DNA of 64,000 nucleotides, from positions 1 through 64,000 of the forward strand of contig NZ_PYAV01000014.1 of NCBI RefSeq assembly GCF_003014715.1, read 5' to 3'. Positions 18,662 through 27,497 of this stretch are shown here, piece after piece. The stretch is from Salsuginibacillus halophilus (lineage in GTDB: Bacteria; Bacillota; Bacilli; Bacillales; Marinococcaceae). The notes beneath the pieces are model-generated. The model saw only the letters and a list, made by a program, of their open reading frames with translations. It ran no database searches and was not told where the DNA came from. The first letter of the stretch is position 1. Each line of letters starts with the position of its first letter. The position numbers were made by a program, and so were the translations under genes.

Positions 18662-19828
18662 TCATCCTCCGTAAAATAACATCCCGCCTAACACCCCTAA
18701 AATGACGACGAGCCACGCCGGCTGCTTCCAATACATCAATAGCATAAACAACAGCGCAGCAAAAGCAAGGTCGGCGCTCGCCGTAATGGCTGAAGTAAAG
18801 ACCGGATCATAAAGCGCTGCGGCAAGGATGCCGACCACGCCAGCGTTCACACCAGCTGCTGCCGCACGCATGGCCGGTGCCTGCTGCAGTTTCAGCCAGA
18901 GCGGCAGGACACCGAGCAGGAGTAAAAAGGCCGGTGCAAAGATCGCCGCTGTTGCCGTGATCGCCCCGGCAGTGCCATCGATCACCATGCCGAGGTAACT
19001 CGCAAAAGTAAAGAGCGGGCCGGGAACAGCCTGCGCCGCCCCGTAACCTGCGAGAAATTCACTCTCACTCAACAGCCCGGTCGGTACAACTTCGCGCTCC
19101 AGCAGGGGCAGCACAACATGTCCACCGCCGAAGACGAGAGCGCCTGCACGGTAAAAGCTGTCGGCGAGCTGTACGTGCAGGCTGTCGGTCGCTGCCCGAA
19201 GGATCGGCAGCAGGGCAAGCAGCGAGAAGAACAGTGTTAAGCAGACTGCGGAAAACTTTGCAGACAGTTTCAACGGCAGCGATTCCGCCTTAGGTAGGTC
19301 CGCGTTCCGGTAAAGCCCCCAGCCGATCAAGCCGGCTGCGAGAATGACCGCGACCTGCATCCAGACGGCAGGTGCCAGTAAGACAGCGACAAAACTAAGC
19401 ACAGCAATGGAAGCCCGCTTTGCATCCGGCGCCAAGTTCCGCCCCATGCCAAGGAGCGCGTGAGCCACCACCGCAACCGCTACAATTTTCAGCCCATCAA
19501 CGAGGCCAAGTTCGATCAAGCCTTGCTGCTGAAAGCCGACAGCTACCGCCATCAGTAGAAGCACAGACGGCAAGGTGAAGCCGATGAAGGAAACAAAACC
19601 GCCGACCGTGCCGCCCCGCGCCATCCCAATCCCGATGCCTACCTGACTCGACGCCGGCCCCGGGAGAAACTGACACAGCGCCACGAGATCCGCATACTGC
19701 TTTTCCGACAGCCACTGCCGGCGGTGGACGTATGCTTCACGAAAGTAGCCGAGATGCGCCACCGGCCCGCCGAAAGAAGTTAACCCAAGCCGCAGGGAAA
19801 TGATAAAAATCTCGAGCAGTGTTTTCAT
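18662..19828 (-). CDS. chrA: Chromate transporter, two-domain CHR family
   Basis: Membrane protein of 388 residues with two homologous CHR halves. The first has SFGGPVAHLGYF and LPGPASSQVGIG (about residues 18-70); the second has VFGGGHVVLPLL and AVPGPLFTFASYLG (about 235-275). Long CHR proteins export chromate using the proton gradient; the substrate here is inferred from the family. The ATG at 19828 follows AAAGGAGCTCC on the minus strand. It stands alone, and a perfect inverted repeat overlaps its promoter (19858-19883), so it is probably repressor-controlled. Confidence 0.9.
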   Translation of the reverse strand: MKTLLEIFIISLRLGLTSFGGPVAHLGYFREAYVHRRQWLSEKQYADLVALCQFLPGPASSQVGIGIGMARGGTVGGFVSFIGFTLPSVLLLMAVAVGFQQQGLIELGLVDGLKIVAVAVVAHALLGMGRNLAPDAKRASIAVLSFVAVLLAPAVWMQVAVILAAGLIGWGLYRNADLPKAESLPLKLSAKFSAVCLTLFFSLLALLPILRAATDSLHVQLADSFYRAGALVFGGGHVVLPLLEREVVPTGLLSESEFLAGYGAAQAVPGPLFTFASYLGMVIDGTAGAITATAAIFAPAFLLLLGVLPLWLKLQQAPAMRAAAAGVNAGVVGILAAALYDPVFTSAITASADLAFAALLFMLLMYWKQPAWLVVILGVLGGMLFYGG

Positions 19829-19857
19829 ATGTAGGGAGCTCCTTTTCTTTAATCAAA

Positions 19858-19887
19858 AATACATAAGAGTTCACTTATGTATTGTAA
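19858..19887 (-). promoter_or_regulatory. Operator-promoter of chrA
   Basis: AATACATAAG (19858-19867) and CTTATGTATT (19874-19883) form a perfect 10-bp inverted repeat with a 6-bp spacer. On the minus strand TTACAA and TATGTA, 16 bp apart, lie in or beside it, so a bound repressor would block the promoter. The ATACAT/ATGTAT half-sites resemble PadR-type operators; no such regulator is encoded next door. The rest of the 19829-20215 gap holds only weak promoter-like AT-rich sequence for the next gene. Confidence 0.55.
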
Positions 19888-20215
19888 CACGGTGAGCAGC
19901 TTTGCAGTGTAAAGCAAGTGGAGCTTTTGGTTAATCGTTTAAGAAATTTTTCATCGACTGGAGGGTAGTAGACGGCGAAGAAAATTCAAATCCCTGTAAG
20001 TGTATAGCCGCTGATAGTGAGTAGGGGATGAGTTTTATCGAAATAGAGAAACTTTTATTTTAACGCCTAAAATATATAAGAGATTGATCTTGGAACAATA
20101 ACCATAAATTGCTGAATAAGTATGGTAAATTATGATAGCGCACACCACTTATCATAGATTGATTCATGGTAGAATAGGTTGGAAGAAATAACTTCACAAA
20201 GGATTGAGAAGAACA

Positions 20216-21676
20216 ATGACGAAGAAAAAGTGGTATTTATCGGCTTGGCACATTTCAATATGGTTTGCATTATCTTTTTTAATTATACCGTTTTTTGTAG
20301 GTCTGGGACTGTTGATCTGGCAGATCATCGATGAGCGAAAGCGTAACAAAGATATTAAAGAGCTGGGTCTTCACGATTTGCAAAGGGTGAATGAAGAGAA
20401 ACTGAAGCTGGAAAAACAGATGGAAAAAACGAAGTCAAATGCAGAGAAATCTGCAGAGAAAAAGATTGCAGAAGCGGAGAAAGAAGCAAAGGCCATAACA
20501 GCCAACGTTGATAAGCGTTTAGAGAAGTTAAATGACCAAGTCACGCAGCTAGAGAGCCAGGAGGCAAAGTTAGAAGACGAGATTAAAGCTAAAAAAATGC
20601 AGCTTTCACATCTGGATGAAGACTTAATGATGCAGACGGTTGGGTTGTATGATCCTCAATACGACTTTACGACAACGGAAGGTTATAAAGAGAAGCTAAA
20701 AGAGGTGCGCCAAAACCAAAAAGAGATGGTGAAAGCAGGGACAGCACTAAACAAACCTCAAGGTTGGAAAGTAAATGGAAGTGAAAAGGAAGGCAAAAAG
20801 TTCATTAAAAACATGGAGAAAATGACACTGAATGCCTTTAACCAAGAGTGCACAGCATTGATCAGCAATGTGAAAACAACCAACCTTGAAGCAACAAAAG
20901 AGAAGATGAAAAAGAAGTATGAGCAGCTGAACAAACTAAACGAGCTTAATCGCATTTCAATTCAGGAAAGATATTTGGCTTCCAAGCTGGATGAAATGTA
21001 CCTTGCATATGAGCACGCTTTAAAGAAAGAAGAAGAAAAAGAACAAGAGCGGATCATGAAGGAGCAGCTGAAAGAGGAAAAGCGCATTCAGCAGGAAATT
21101 GAAAAAGAGAAAAAGAAGCTGGATAAAGATCTGCAGCATCTGTCCCAGGCGAAAGAAACTTACGAAAAACAGCTCGCCAGCGTTGATGATGACGAGACAC
21201 GAGAAGAAATCCTGGCCAAGATGAAAGAAATCGAAGAAAAACAAGAAGAGCTTCACAGTGAAAAAGAGGTTGTAGATTTTAGAGAACAGAATGCAAAAGC
21301 CGGCTACGTCTACATTATTAGCAACATCGGTTCATTTGGGGAAGACGTTTATAAGATCGGTATGACAAGAAGGCTGGAGCCTTTTGAGCGGGTCAAAGAA
21401 TTATCGGATGCTTCCGTTCCATTCAACTTTGACGTGCACGCCATGATCTTTGCCGATAATGCCCCTGAGTTGGAAAACGCGCTTCATAAAGAATTTGAAA
21501 AGTATCAAGTCAATAAAGTTAACCCACGTAAAGAGTTTTTCAATGTACCGCTTGATATCATTGTGAATAAGGTAAAAGAGAATCACAATAAAGCCATCGA
21601 TGTTACAGAGTTTCCAGAAGCAGAAGATTATCGTGTTTCCTTACGCATGGCTGAAGAAGATAAAACTGCAGTGTAG
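20216..21676 (+). CDS. DUF4041/T5orf172 (GIY-YIG-like) coiled-coil membrane protein
   Basis: 486 residues. One hydrophobic segment near the N-terminus (about residues 10-36) is followed by a long charged coiled coil, a middle block that looks like DUF4041 (VGLYDPQYDFTTTEGYKEKL), a second Lys/Glu coiled coil, and a C-terminal T5orf172 module (YVYIISNIGSFGEDVYKIGM to about 455). The Y-V-Y-I ... Y-K-I-G-M-T-R pattern is the GIY-YIG core. Related proteins occur in phages and bacterial accessory regions; function is unproven. The ATG at 20216 is preferred over TTG at 20204 because AAAGGA lies just before the latter. A terminator follows. Confidence 0.82.
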   Translation: MTKKKWYLSAWHISIWFALSFLIIPFFVGLGLLIWQIIDERKRNKDIKELGLHDLQRVNEEKLKLEKQMEKTKSNAEKSAEKKIAEAEKEAKAITANVDKRLEKLNDQVTQLESQEAKLEDEIKAKKMQLSHLDEDLMMQTVGLYDPQYDFTTTEGYKEKLKEVRQNQKEMVKAGTALNKPQGWKVNGSEKEGKKFIKNMEKMTLNAFNQECTALISNVKTTNLEATKEKMKKKYEQLNKLNELNRISIQERYLASKLDEMYLAYEHALKKEEEKEQERIMKEQLKEEKRIQQEIEKEKKKLDKDLQHLSQAKETYEKQLASVDDDETREEILAKMKEIEEKQEELHSEKEVVDFREQNAKAGYVYIISNIGSFGEDVYKIGMTRRLEPFERVKELSDASVPFNFDVHAMIFADNAPELENALHKEFEKYQVNKVNPRKEFFNVPLDIIVNKVKENHNKAIDVTEFPEAEDYRVSLRMAEEDKTAV

Positions 21677-21684
21677 TTCATAAA

Positions 21685-21720
21685 GAAAGAGGCCTCCAAG
21701 ATGGGAGCCTCTTTTTTATA
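21685..21720 (+). terminator. Terminator of the DUF4041 gene
   Basis: AAAGAGGC and GCCTCTTT arms with an inner TCC/GGA pairing around AAGAT, followed by TTTT. Confidence 0.8.
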
Positions 21721-21803
21721 ATAATTTTTAAAAGCGAATGTTGAATTCTCCCATATGATCCTCGAAAATAAAGGTAGATATTTCAACGAAGGAAGTGGTT
21801 TGA

Positions 21804-22136
21804 ATGCCTGAGTATAACAAGCTTGTGCGTGACAAGATTCCTGAGATCATTGAAGCAAGTGGGAAGTCTCATGTGACAGAGGTGCTCAGTGACGGAGACT
21901 ACGTGAAAGAAGCGCAGAAGAAGCTGCATGAAGAACTGCAGGAATACGAGGAAGCAGCTGCCGTTTCAGGTGAAGAGGCGCTTGATGAACTGGCTGATAT
22001 TGCCGAACTGCTCCATGCGCTTACATACAAGCACGGTGCAGATCCAGAGAAGCTGGAGGAGCGCCGGCAGGAGAAGGCGGAGAAGCGAGGCGGCTTTCAA
22101 GACAAGTTGTTCCTTGTCCGTGTAGATGATGAGTAA
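21804..22136 (+). CDS. MazG-like / phosphoribosyl-ATP pyrophosphohydrolase-like protein
   Basis: 110 residues, all-alpha NTP pyrophosphohydrolase fold. It begins MPEYNKLVRDKIPEIIEASG, and the metal-binding signature is ELQEYEEAA followed by EALDELADIAELLHAL (acidic residues about 43-73). It has no other his genes around it, so a house-cleaning or nucleotide-depletion role is more likely than histidine synthesis. It overlaps the downstream helicase by 11 nt, which implies coupled production. Confidence 0.85.
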   Translation: MPEYNKLVRDKIPEIIEASGKSHVTEVLSDGDYVKEAQKKLHEELQEYEEAAAVSGEEALDELADIAELLHALTYKHGADPEKLEERRQEKAEKRGGFQDKLFLVRVDDE

Positions 22137-24573
22137 AGATATTGAACTCATCACTTATGAACTGGGACGGAAGCTGGAAAAAGAGATTGATGCAGCCCGG
22201 GGCATTTATATTTTGACATCCTTTGTGATGAAGTCTGGCGTGGATGTATTGAAGCCGGCGCTTGAGCGAGCTGTGCAGGCTGGCAAAGAAATTAAAATTT
22301 GTGCAGGCGATTACTTATATGTCACACAGCCGGAGGCGCTTGCTTCGCTTATGGAGCTTGGGGAGGGTGTTGAACTTCGGTTGTGGCACAGCCGCGGGCG
22401 CTCTTTTCACCCCAAAGCGTATTTGTTTGAGCAGCAGTTGGATGAGGGCACGTTTATCGTTGGTTCTTCTAACATGTCAGCCTCAGCGTTAACGAGCGGG
22501 GTGGAATGGAATTTGTCGGTCAACTCCAGCAAAGCACCTGAAACGTTTGCAGAGGCGATGGAAAAGTTCCGTCACATCTTTCATGCTGAACAAACTGTAC
22601 CGTTAAATCCTGAAACGTTGGCGCTGTACCGAAAGGCTTATGAGAAGTTTCAGCAGAAAAATCCAGCGTTTGCAACGAGCATGAGTGAAGCTGAAGAACG
22701 GCAGCGGATGCTTCCAGGTACGGATGCAGACGTTGAGCAGCTGGCTGAATCTAAAGCGTCTTATGAAACCGCCGGTGGACCGCTCACACCGCGTCCGGCT
22801 CAGCAGGAAGCCCTTGATGCGCTGGAAACCACGGTGGCTGAAGAATACAATAAAGCGATGGTCGTCATGGCGACAGGCCTCGGCAAAACGTATTTGTCTG
22901 CGTTTTTTGCCCAAGGGTATAAGCGTGTTTTGTTTATCGCGCACCGTGAAGAGATTTTAAAGCAGTCTGAAGCGACATTTAATCATGTGCTGCCCGAGCG
23001 CTCCAGCGGGCTTTATTACAATACTGTTAGAGATTATGACAGGGATATGGTGTTTGCCTCGATATTTACACTCTCCGGTGAACAGCACCTGCACCGGTTT
23101 GATCCAGATGCATTTGATTTAATTGTAATTGACGAGTTTCATCACGCAGCCGCTCCAACGTATCAGCGGGTCTTGTCTTATTTTCAGCCCGAGTTTCTGC
23201 TTGGTTTAACTGCAACGCCGGATCGGTTGGATGGACAAGACGTTTACGCGATTTGCGACGGGAATGTGGCGTATCACTTACATTTTCTCGAAGCGATCCG
23301 GCGCGGCTGGCTGGCGCCGTTTCATTATAAAGGGGTCTATGACATCATTGATTATTCGCAGATTACGTGGCTTGGCAGCAAATATGATGATGAAGAGCTT
23401 TTGTCAGCACAAATGCAGGCAGATGTAGCAGAACACATGTATCAAGCTTGGTTGGAACATAAACAGTCGCGCACGCTCGTTTTTTGCAGCCGCAGACGGC
23501 AAAGTGAATTTCTCGCAGCTTATTTCAGAGAGCAGGGTATCAATGCCGTTGCACTTGATGGCGCAACCGATAAGTCACAGCGGGCGCTGGCTGTAGCGCA
23601 GCTGGAAGCAGGAGACATTGAGGTGATTTTCAATGTTGATTTGTTTACTGAAGGTACGGACATTCCAATGCTTGATACGATCATGTTCGCCCGTCCGACG
23701 GAATCATTAAGTGTATTTACACAGCAGCTGGGGCGCGGCCTGCGGATCGCTGACGACAAAGATTACTGTGTGATTATTGATTTTATCGGTAATTACCGGC
23801 AGGTGGACGCCAAGATGGCACTTTTAGATGAACGTCCGGAAACAGAGCGTCAAAAGGCAGGAAGTTCAGCTGTGCCAACTGTACCGGAGCCTGCTGCGAT
23901 ACATTTAGATTTGCAAACGGTTGACCTGCTGCAGGAATTAAAGAAGAAAAAGCAACCGCGTAAGCAGAAAATATATGCCGGCTATACCCGTTTGAAACAA
24001 GAGCTCGGCCGACGTCCAACGTATTTGGAGATGCACTTGTATGGAGACGAGCCGGCAAAAGCGATCCGACAGGAATTCAAATCCTACACCGGCTTTCTGC
24101 ACTGGGCTGAAGAGCTGACCGGGGTTGAAGCTGAAGTGTATCAAACAAGTCAGGCGTGGCTGATAGAAGTGGAAAAGACAGCGATGACGAAAAGCTACAA
24201 GATGGTGCTCATGAAGGTGATGCTCGAACGAACTGACACCCGCTGGTATGACCCCATCACACCGGTAGACGCAGCCAAACCGTTTCACGATTTCTTTATG
24301 GAAAAAGCATACCGCAGAAATATTGACTTTAGCGATAAAACAACGAAAAAATTGCATACGTATGAAGAGAAGGGCGTAGCAAGACTCATCGCCGAAATGC
24401 CGATGACAAAGTGGGCCGGCAGTGCCGGTGACCTTATCGAATTTGATGGCGAAACATTCAAGATTAATGTCCAGCCGGAGACAGAAACCACCGCCGAACT
24501 GCTTAAGCAGTGGACCGAAGAAATTGTCACCTACCGCCTGCACAGTTACTTTGAGCGGAAGGGTGAAAAATAG
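22126..24573 (+). CDS. PLD-nuclease / superfamily 2 helicase fusion
   Basis: 815 residues. The N-terminal PLD-like domain has the HxK motif in FHPKAYLF (His95, Lys97) and the GSSNMSASAL block (about residue 112). A SF2 helicase core follows: Walker A MATGLGKT (about 246-253), DEFH box IDEFHHAAA (about 335), motif III GLTATPDR, and motif VI TQQLGRGLR (about 535). A C-terminal region of about 240 residues is of unknown fold. Such proteins are often listed as restriction-like helicases; a single PLD motif would need dimerisation for nuclease activity. Start is the first of two adjacent ATG codons inside the MazG-like gene, with no clear ribosome-binding site. A DNA-damage or antiphage role is inference. 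Confidence 0.88.
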   Translation: MMSKDIELITYELGRKLEKEIDAARGIYILTSFVMKSGVDVLKPALERAVQAGKEIKICAGDYLYVTQPEALASLMELGEGVELRLWHSRGRSFHPKAYLFEQQLDEGTFIVGSSNMSASALTSGVEWNLSVNSSKAPETFAEAMEKFRHIFHAEQTVPLNPETLALYRKAYEKFQQKNPAFATSMSEAEERQRMLPGTDADVEQLAESKASYETAGGPLTPRPAQQEALDALETTVAEEYNKAMVVMATGLGKTYLSAFFAQGYKRVLFIAHREEILKQSEATFNHVLPERSSGLYYNTVRDYDRDMVFASIFTLSGEQHLHRFDPDAFDLIVIDEFHHAAAPTYQRVLSYFQPEFLLGLTATPDRLDGQDVYAICDGNVAYHLHFLEAIRRGWLAPFHYKGVYDIIDYSQITWLGSKYDDEELLSAQMQADVAEHMYQAWLEHKQSRTLVFCSRRRQSEFLAAYFREQGINAVALDGATDKSQRALAVAQLEAGDIEVIFNVDLFTEGTDIPMLDTIMFARPTESLSVFTQQLGRGLRIADDKDYCVIIDFIGNYRQVDAKMALLDERPETERQKAGSSAVPTVPEPAAIHLDLQTVDLLQELKKKKQPRKQKIYAGYTRLKQELGRRPTYLEMHLYGDEPAKAIRQEFKSYTGFLHWAEELTGVEAEVYQTSQAWLIEVEKTAMTKSYKMVLMKVMLERTDTRWYDPITPVDAAKPFHDFFMEKAYRRNIDFSDKTTKKLHTYEEKGVARLIAEMPMTKWAGSAGDLIEFDGETFKINVQPETETTAELLKQWTEEIVTYRLHSYFERKGEK

Positions 24574-24591
24574 TCTATCTGGGAGGTTTGT

Positions 24592-24762
24592 ATGGAGAAA
24601 GGTTCGATGATGAGATCTATTGAACGAATGGAAACTGTGCTGCGTGAAGCATCGATCGTCAAAATCATTCTGTTCATTGTCCCAGTGTCTATGCTCGCTA
24701 CATTAATCACCCTGTTTACCCAAGATGTTTATCGTACGGTCGTGTACACGTTGTTGGGGTGA
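24592..24762 (+). CDS. 56-residue single-span membrane peptide
   Basis: Too short for most gene finders, but GGGAGG lies 6 nt before the ATG. The product starts with a charged segment (MEKGSMMRSIERMETVLREA) followed by a hydrophobic span of about 20 residues ending in LITLF, and a short tail. It begins 18 nt after the helicase stop and is followed by a strong terminator, so it is probably the last gene of that operon. I recognise no family. Confidence 0.6.
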   Translation: MEKGSMMRSIERMETVLREASIVKIILFIVPVSMLATLITLFTQDVYRTVVYTLLG

Positions 24763-24781
24763 AGTATTTGCAGTCGTAACG

Positions 24782-24818
24782 TACCCCGTACTTCCATTTC
24801 AAGTACGGGGTATCTTTC
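24782..24818 (+). terminator. Terminator of the MazG-helicase-peptide operon
   Basis: Perfect 12-bp stem, TACCCCGTACTT (24782-24793) with AAGTACGGGGTA (24801-24812), loop of 7, then TCTTTCT. Confidence 0.85.
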
Positions 24819-24883
24819 TGCCGTCAGCCGGGAGATGTATAATATAGGTAGTATTGTAGATTTTCACGAAGGAGCCCGTGCCT

Positions 24884-25816
24884 ATGTTTGCGATCATGCT
24901 CGAAATTATTCTATATATTATGCTCCCGATTTTGCTGTTGGTCGTTGCCGGCGCGGTGCTGCAGCGCATCTTCTCGTTTCATATGCCGACGCTCTCAAAG
25001 CTTCTCACTTTCTTTTTTCTCCCGGTTGTTGTCTTTACCAACATCGCCCAAAACGAGATGGACTTCAGCCTGCTGTTTAACATCGGCAGCTTCCTCATTC
25101 TCCAATTTATCGTGCTCGCCTTGCTTTCATCGCTCATCGCAAAACTGACCGGTATGGACCGAAAACTCGGCGCCACCTTCAAAAACAGCGTCGTGCTCAT
25201 GAATTCCGGAAACTTCGGGCTTCCGGTCAGCCAACTTGTCTTTGCGCAGCACCCGATCGGCGTATCCGTGCAAATCATCGTCCTCATGTTCCAAAATTTA
25301 ATTACATACACGTACGGCATCACCAACGCCGCCTCCTCTGAATCAACAGCGCTGAAAGAAAACATCAAAGTCCTGTTCCAAACGCCGATCATTTACGCAC
25401 TCCTGCTCGGCGCCATGTTTCAAGCGTTTTCGCTGAACCTCCCGGAGCCTGTTGTGATACCGATGGATCAGGTGGCCGATGGTTTCATTGCGCTCGCACT
25501 TCTCGTGTTAGGGGCGCAGGTGGCATATCCCGCGTTGAAACATTTAACGGTGCTGTTTTTTCTCACCGTGGCCGGCCGTCTCATCGGCGCGCCGCTGATC
25601 GGCCTCGGCATCATTTACGTACTTGGTATCGATGGCGTGGTGGCGCAGGCGCTGCTGATCGCGAGTGCCTTCCCAATGTCACGCAACAGCGCGTTATTTG
25701 CACTCGAATATGACAATTATCCAGAATACGCCGCACAAGGCGTCCTCGTCTCGACGCTTTTAAGCGTCCTCACCGTCCCTATGTTTATCTATCTCGCGCA
25801 AGTGCTCTTCGGCTGA
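24884..25816 (+). CDS. AEC family transporter (auxin efflux carrier-type)
   Basis: 310 residues with about ten hydrophobic segments, in the N-terminal half/C-terminal half arrangement of the AEC family. The NSGNFGLPV motif in the first half and the SAFPMSRNSALFA motif in the second are the broken-helix crossing points. Bacterial members usually export or exchange small carboxylates; the substrate cannot be read from sequence. GAAGGAG at 24869-24875 favours ATG 24884 over the upstream GTG at 24878. TATAAT at 24838 is a possible -10 box. Confidence 0.88.
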   Translation: MFAIMLEIILYIMLPILLLVVAGAVLQRIFSFHMPTLSKLLTFFFLPVVVFTNIAQNEMDFSLLFNIGSFLILQFIVLALLSSLIAKLTGMDRKLGATFKNSVVLMNSGNFGLPVSQLVFAQHPIGVSVQIIVLMFQNLITYTYGITNAASSESTALKENIKVLFQTPIIYALLLGAMFQAFSLNLPEPVVIPMDQVADGFIALALLVLGAQVAYPALKHLTVLFFLTVAGRLIGAPLIGLGIIYVLGIDGVVAQALLIASAFPMSRNSALFALEYDNYPEYAAQGVLVSTLLSVLTVPMFIYLAQVLFG

Positions 25817-25876
25817 TGCCGGGTACCCGTTCAGGGCAGCTGCAGTACTCATCTTGTGAGAAAGCACATCATCCTC

Positions 25877-25966
25877 AAAAGGCAAGGGGGTGCGCCTAGC
25901 GGCGTACCTCCTTGCCTTTTTGGTTTGACCACAGAGAAAGAGAAAGCCAGTCGCGCGCTGGCTTTT
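25877..25966 (+). terminator. Two tandem terminators behind the AEC gene
   Basis: First: AAAAGGCAAGG (25877-) pairs with CCTTGCCTTTTT (to 25921). Second: AAAGCCAG (25943-25950) pairs with CTGGCTTT (25958-25965) and ends TTTT. Both also have A-runs on the left and could work on the other strand. Confidence 0.8.
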
Positions 25967-25980
25967 AAGATTTCGCTAGG

Positions 25981-26015
25981 TTCTTCATTCTTTCTTCATA
26001 TTTAAAACTTATGAT
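25981..26015 (+). promoter_or_regulatory. Direct-repeat operator and -10 box of the Met-rich lipoprotein gene
   Basis: TTCTTCAT at 25981-25988 is repeated at 25992-25999, 11 bp apart, and TATGAT (26010-26015) lies 10 bp further on. There is no good -35 box; the repeats take its place, as expected for an OmpR-type activator. The same layout lies before the propeller lipoprotein operon on the other strand (31837-31871). Confidence 0.65.
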
Positions 26016-26078
26016 AGAAACTGCAAAGAATGATATCACGGCTTAAGAAAGTAACAAAGTAAGTAGAGGGAGTGGTGC

Positions 26079-27497
26079 ATGATGCATAAGTACAAACGTT
26101 TGACTGCTGTTGGCGTGTTTGGAGCAGTGCTGCTACTAGCGGCCTGCAATGATGATTCAGACATGCCGATGGATAGCGAAGACATGCCAATGGATGAAGA
26201 AGACATGCCGATGGATGAAGACGGCATGCCAATGGATGAAGAAGACATGCCGATGGATGAAGACGGCATGCCAATGGATGAAGAGGACATGCCAATGGAT
26301 GAAGAAGACATGCCGATGGATGAAGATGGCATGCCAATGGATGAAGAAGACATGGGTCACGGGGAGCATGGTGCTTCTGCCGAGGAACGGGAAGCTTTTG
26401 AAGAAGAGGCGGCTCAGCTTCCAGAGAACTTAAATGAAGGTGCCGGTGAGGGGTTAACGACAACGAATACGAAAAACATCACACGGCTTGATGATGAGGA
26501 CCCGCAAGCTTTTTCAATCATGGCTTCTCAAACCATTTGGCCTGCAACGCATGAAGCAAACCAGCCTGGAACGATTATTTTAGCAGAGCAAGATGAGTGG
26601 CAGCACGCTGTAGCTGCGCTAACATTGGTACATCACCCAAACGATGGGCCCCTGTTATTCATGGAGGATGGTTTGTCTGATGATTTAACTGCAGAAATTG
26701 AACGTTTGGCGCCACTTGGTAATGACGATGATATTGAGATTTTAGTAGCCGGCGAGTTAAGCGATGAGGACCGAAATGAGTTGAACGACTATACGGTTGA
26801 AGAGATCACGGAAGAAGAGCCGGCGGCATTTGCAAAAGATGTGGAAGATATGTTTGCAGAGACAACAGGGAACCTGCCGGACAATGTTGTAATTGCCTCG
26901 AGTGAAGATGCGTATAAGTCCTATGCGATGCCGGCGGGAAGCTGGATTTCTCATATGGATGAATCGTTGTTGTATGTAGATGATACAGTGCCGGAAGCTA
27001 CCGCTGAAGCGCTTGAAGCCCGGGACGGCGAAGCAAACATGTACGTGATGAATGGAGAAGGCGGCATCACTGATGAAGTGCTGAGTGAGCTTGAAGACTA
27101 CGGGACTGTGGAGGAGATTGCCGGAGATGACCCGGTAGAGCATTCCATCAATTTTGCGAAATACCAGGATGAAAACTTTGGCTGGGGGATTGATGAACCA
27201 GGGCATGGTTTAGTCTTTGGTTCAACAGCGGCACCAGAGCTCGCTATGGCCGGAGCGCCACTTGCCCACCTTGGTAAGCACGCCCCGCTGATTTGGATGG
27301 AAGATGAGCTGGAACAAGCGCACGCAGATTATTTAGCGGAGCTGAAGCCAGCGTTTGTTGATGTGCCAATGGAAGGGCCATATAACCATGGTTACATCCT
27401 GGGAACTGAAAATGTCATTTCCTTTGAAGATCAAGGCGCCATCGATGACTTGATGGAAATTGATGTGATTGAAGGAGATGCCCACGCCGATCATTAA
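26079..27497 (+). CDS. Met/Asp-repeat lipoprotein with cell-wall-binding repeat 2-like domain
   Basis: 472 residues. A lipoprotein signal ends at the lipobox LLLAAC (Cys23). Next come nine perfect-length heptads of the type M-P-M-D-E-E-D (DNA 26163-26351), then MGHGEHG. The remaining about 350 residues resemble the CWB2 repeat (GLVFGSTAAPELAMAGAPLA, HGYILGTENVISFEDQ). The protein is extremely acidic. The 18 methionines, aspartates and histidines suggest metal capture outside the membrane, or a sacrificial oxidation site; neither is shown. The promoter shares its operator with the two-component operon at 28.8-31.8 kb. Start is the first of two ATG codons after AGAGGGAG. Confidence 0.82.
   Translation: MMHKYKRLTAVGVFGAVLLLAACNDDSDMPMDSEDMPMDEEDMPMDEDGMPMDEEDMPMDEDGMPMDEEDMPMDEEDMPMDEDGMPMDEEDMGHGEHGASAEEREAFEEEAAQLPENLNEGAGEGLTTTNTKNITRLDDEDPQAFSIMASQTIWPATHEANQPGTIILAEQDEWQHAVAALTLVHHPNDGPLLFMEDGLSDDLTAEIERLAPLGNDDDIEILVAGELSDEDRNELNDYTVEEITEEEPAAFAKDVEDMFAETTGNLPDNVVIASSEDAYKSYAMPAGSWISHMDESLLYVDDTVPEATAEALEARDGEANMYVMNGEGGITDEVLSELEDYGTVEEIAGDDPVEHSINFAKYQDENFGWGIDEPGHGLVFGSTAAPELAMAGAPLAHLGKHAPLIWMEDELEQAHADYLAELKPAFVDVPMEGPYNHGYILGTENVISFEDQGAIDDLMEIDVIEGDAHADH
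26163..26351 (+). repeat. Nine in-frame 21-bp repeats (Met-Asp heptads)
   Basis: Nine units of 21 bp encode M-P-M-D-x-x-x. Copies differ mainly at third positions and in E/D/G at the last three residues. Repeat number is likely to vary between strains by slippage. Confidence 0.9.

Noticed and set aside
26002-26463. Three long frames over the Met-Asp heptads, on both strands
   Set aside because: A 21-bp repeat gives open frames in several registers; only the plus frame with a lipoprotein signal continues into a full domain.
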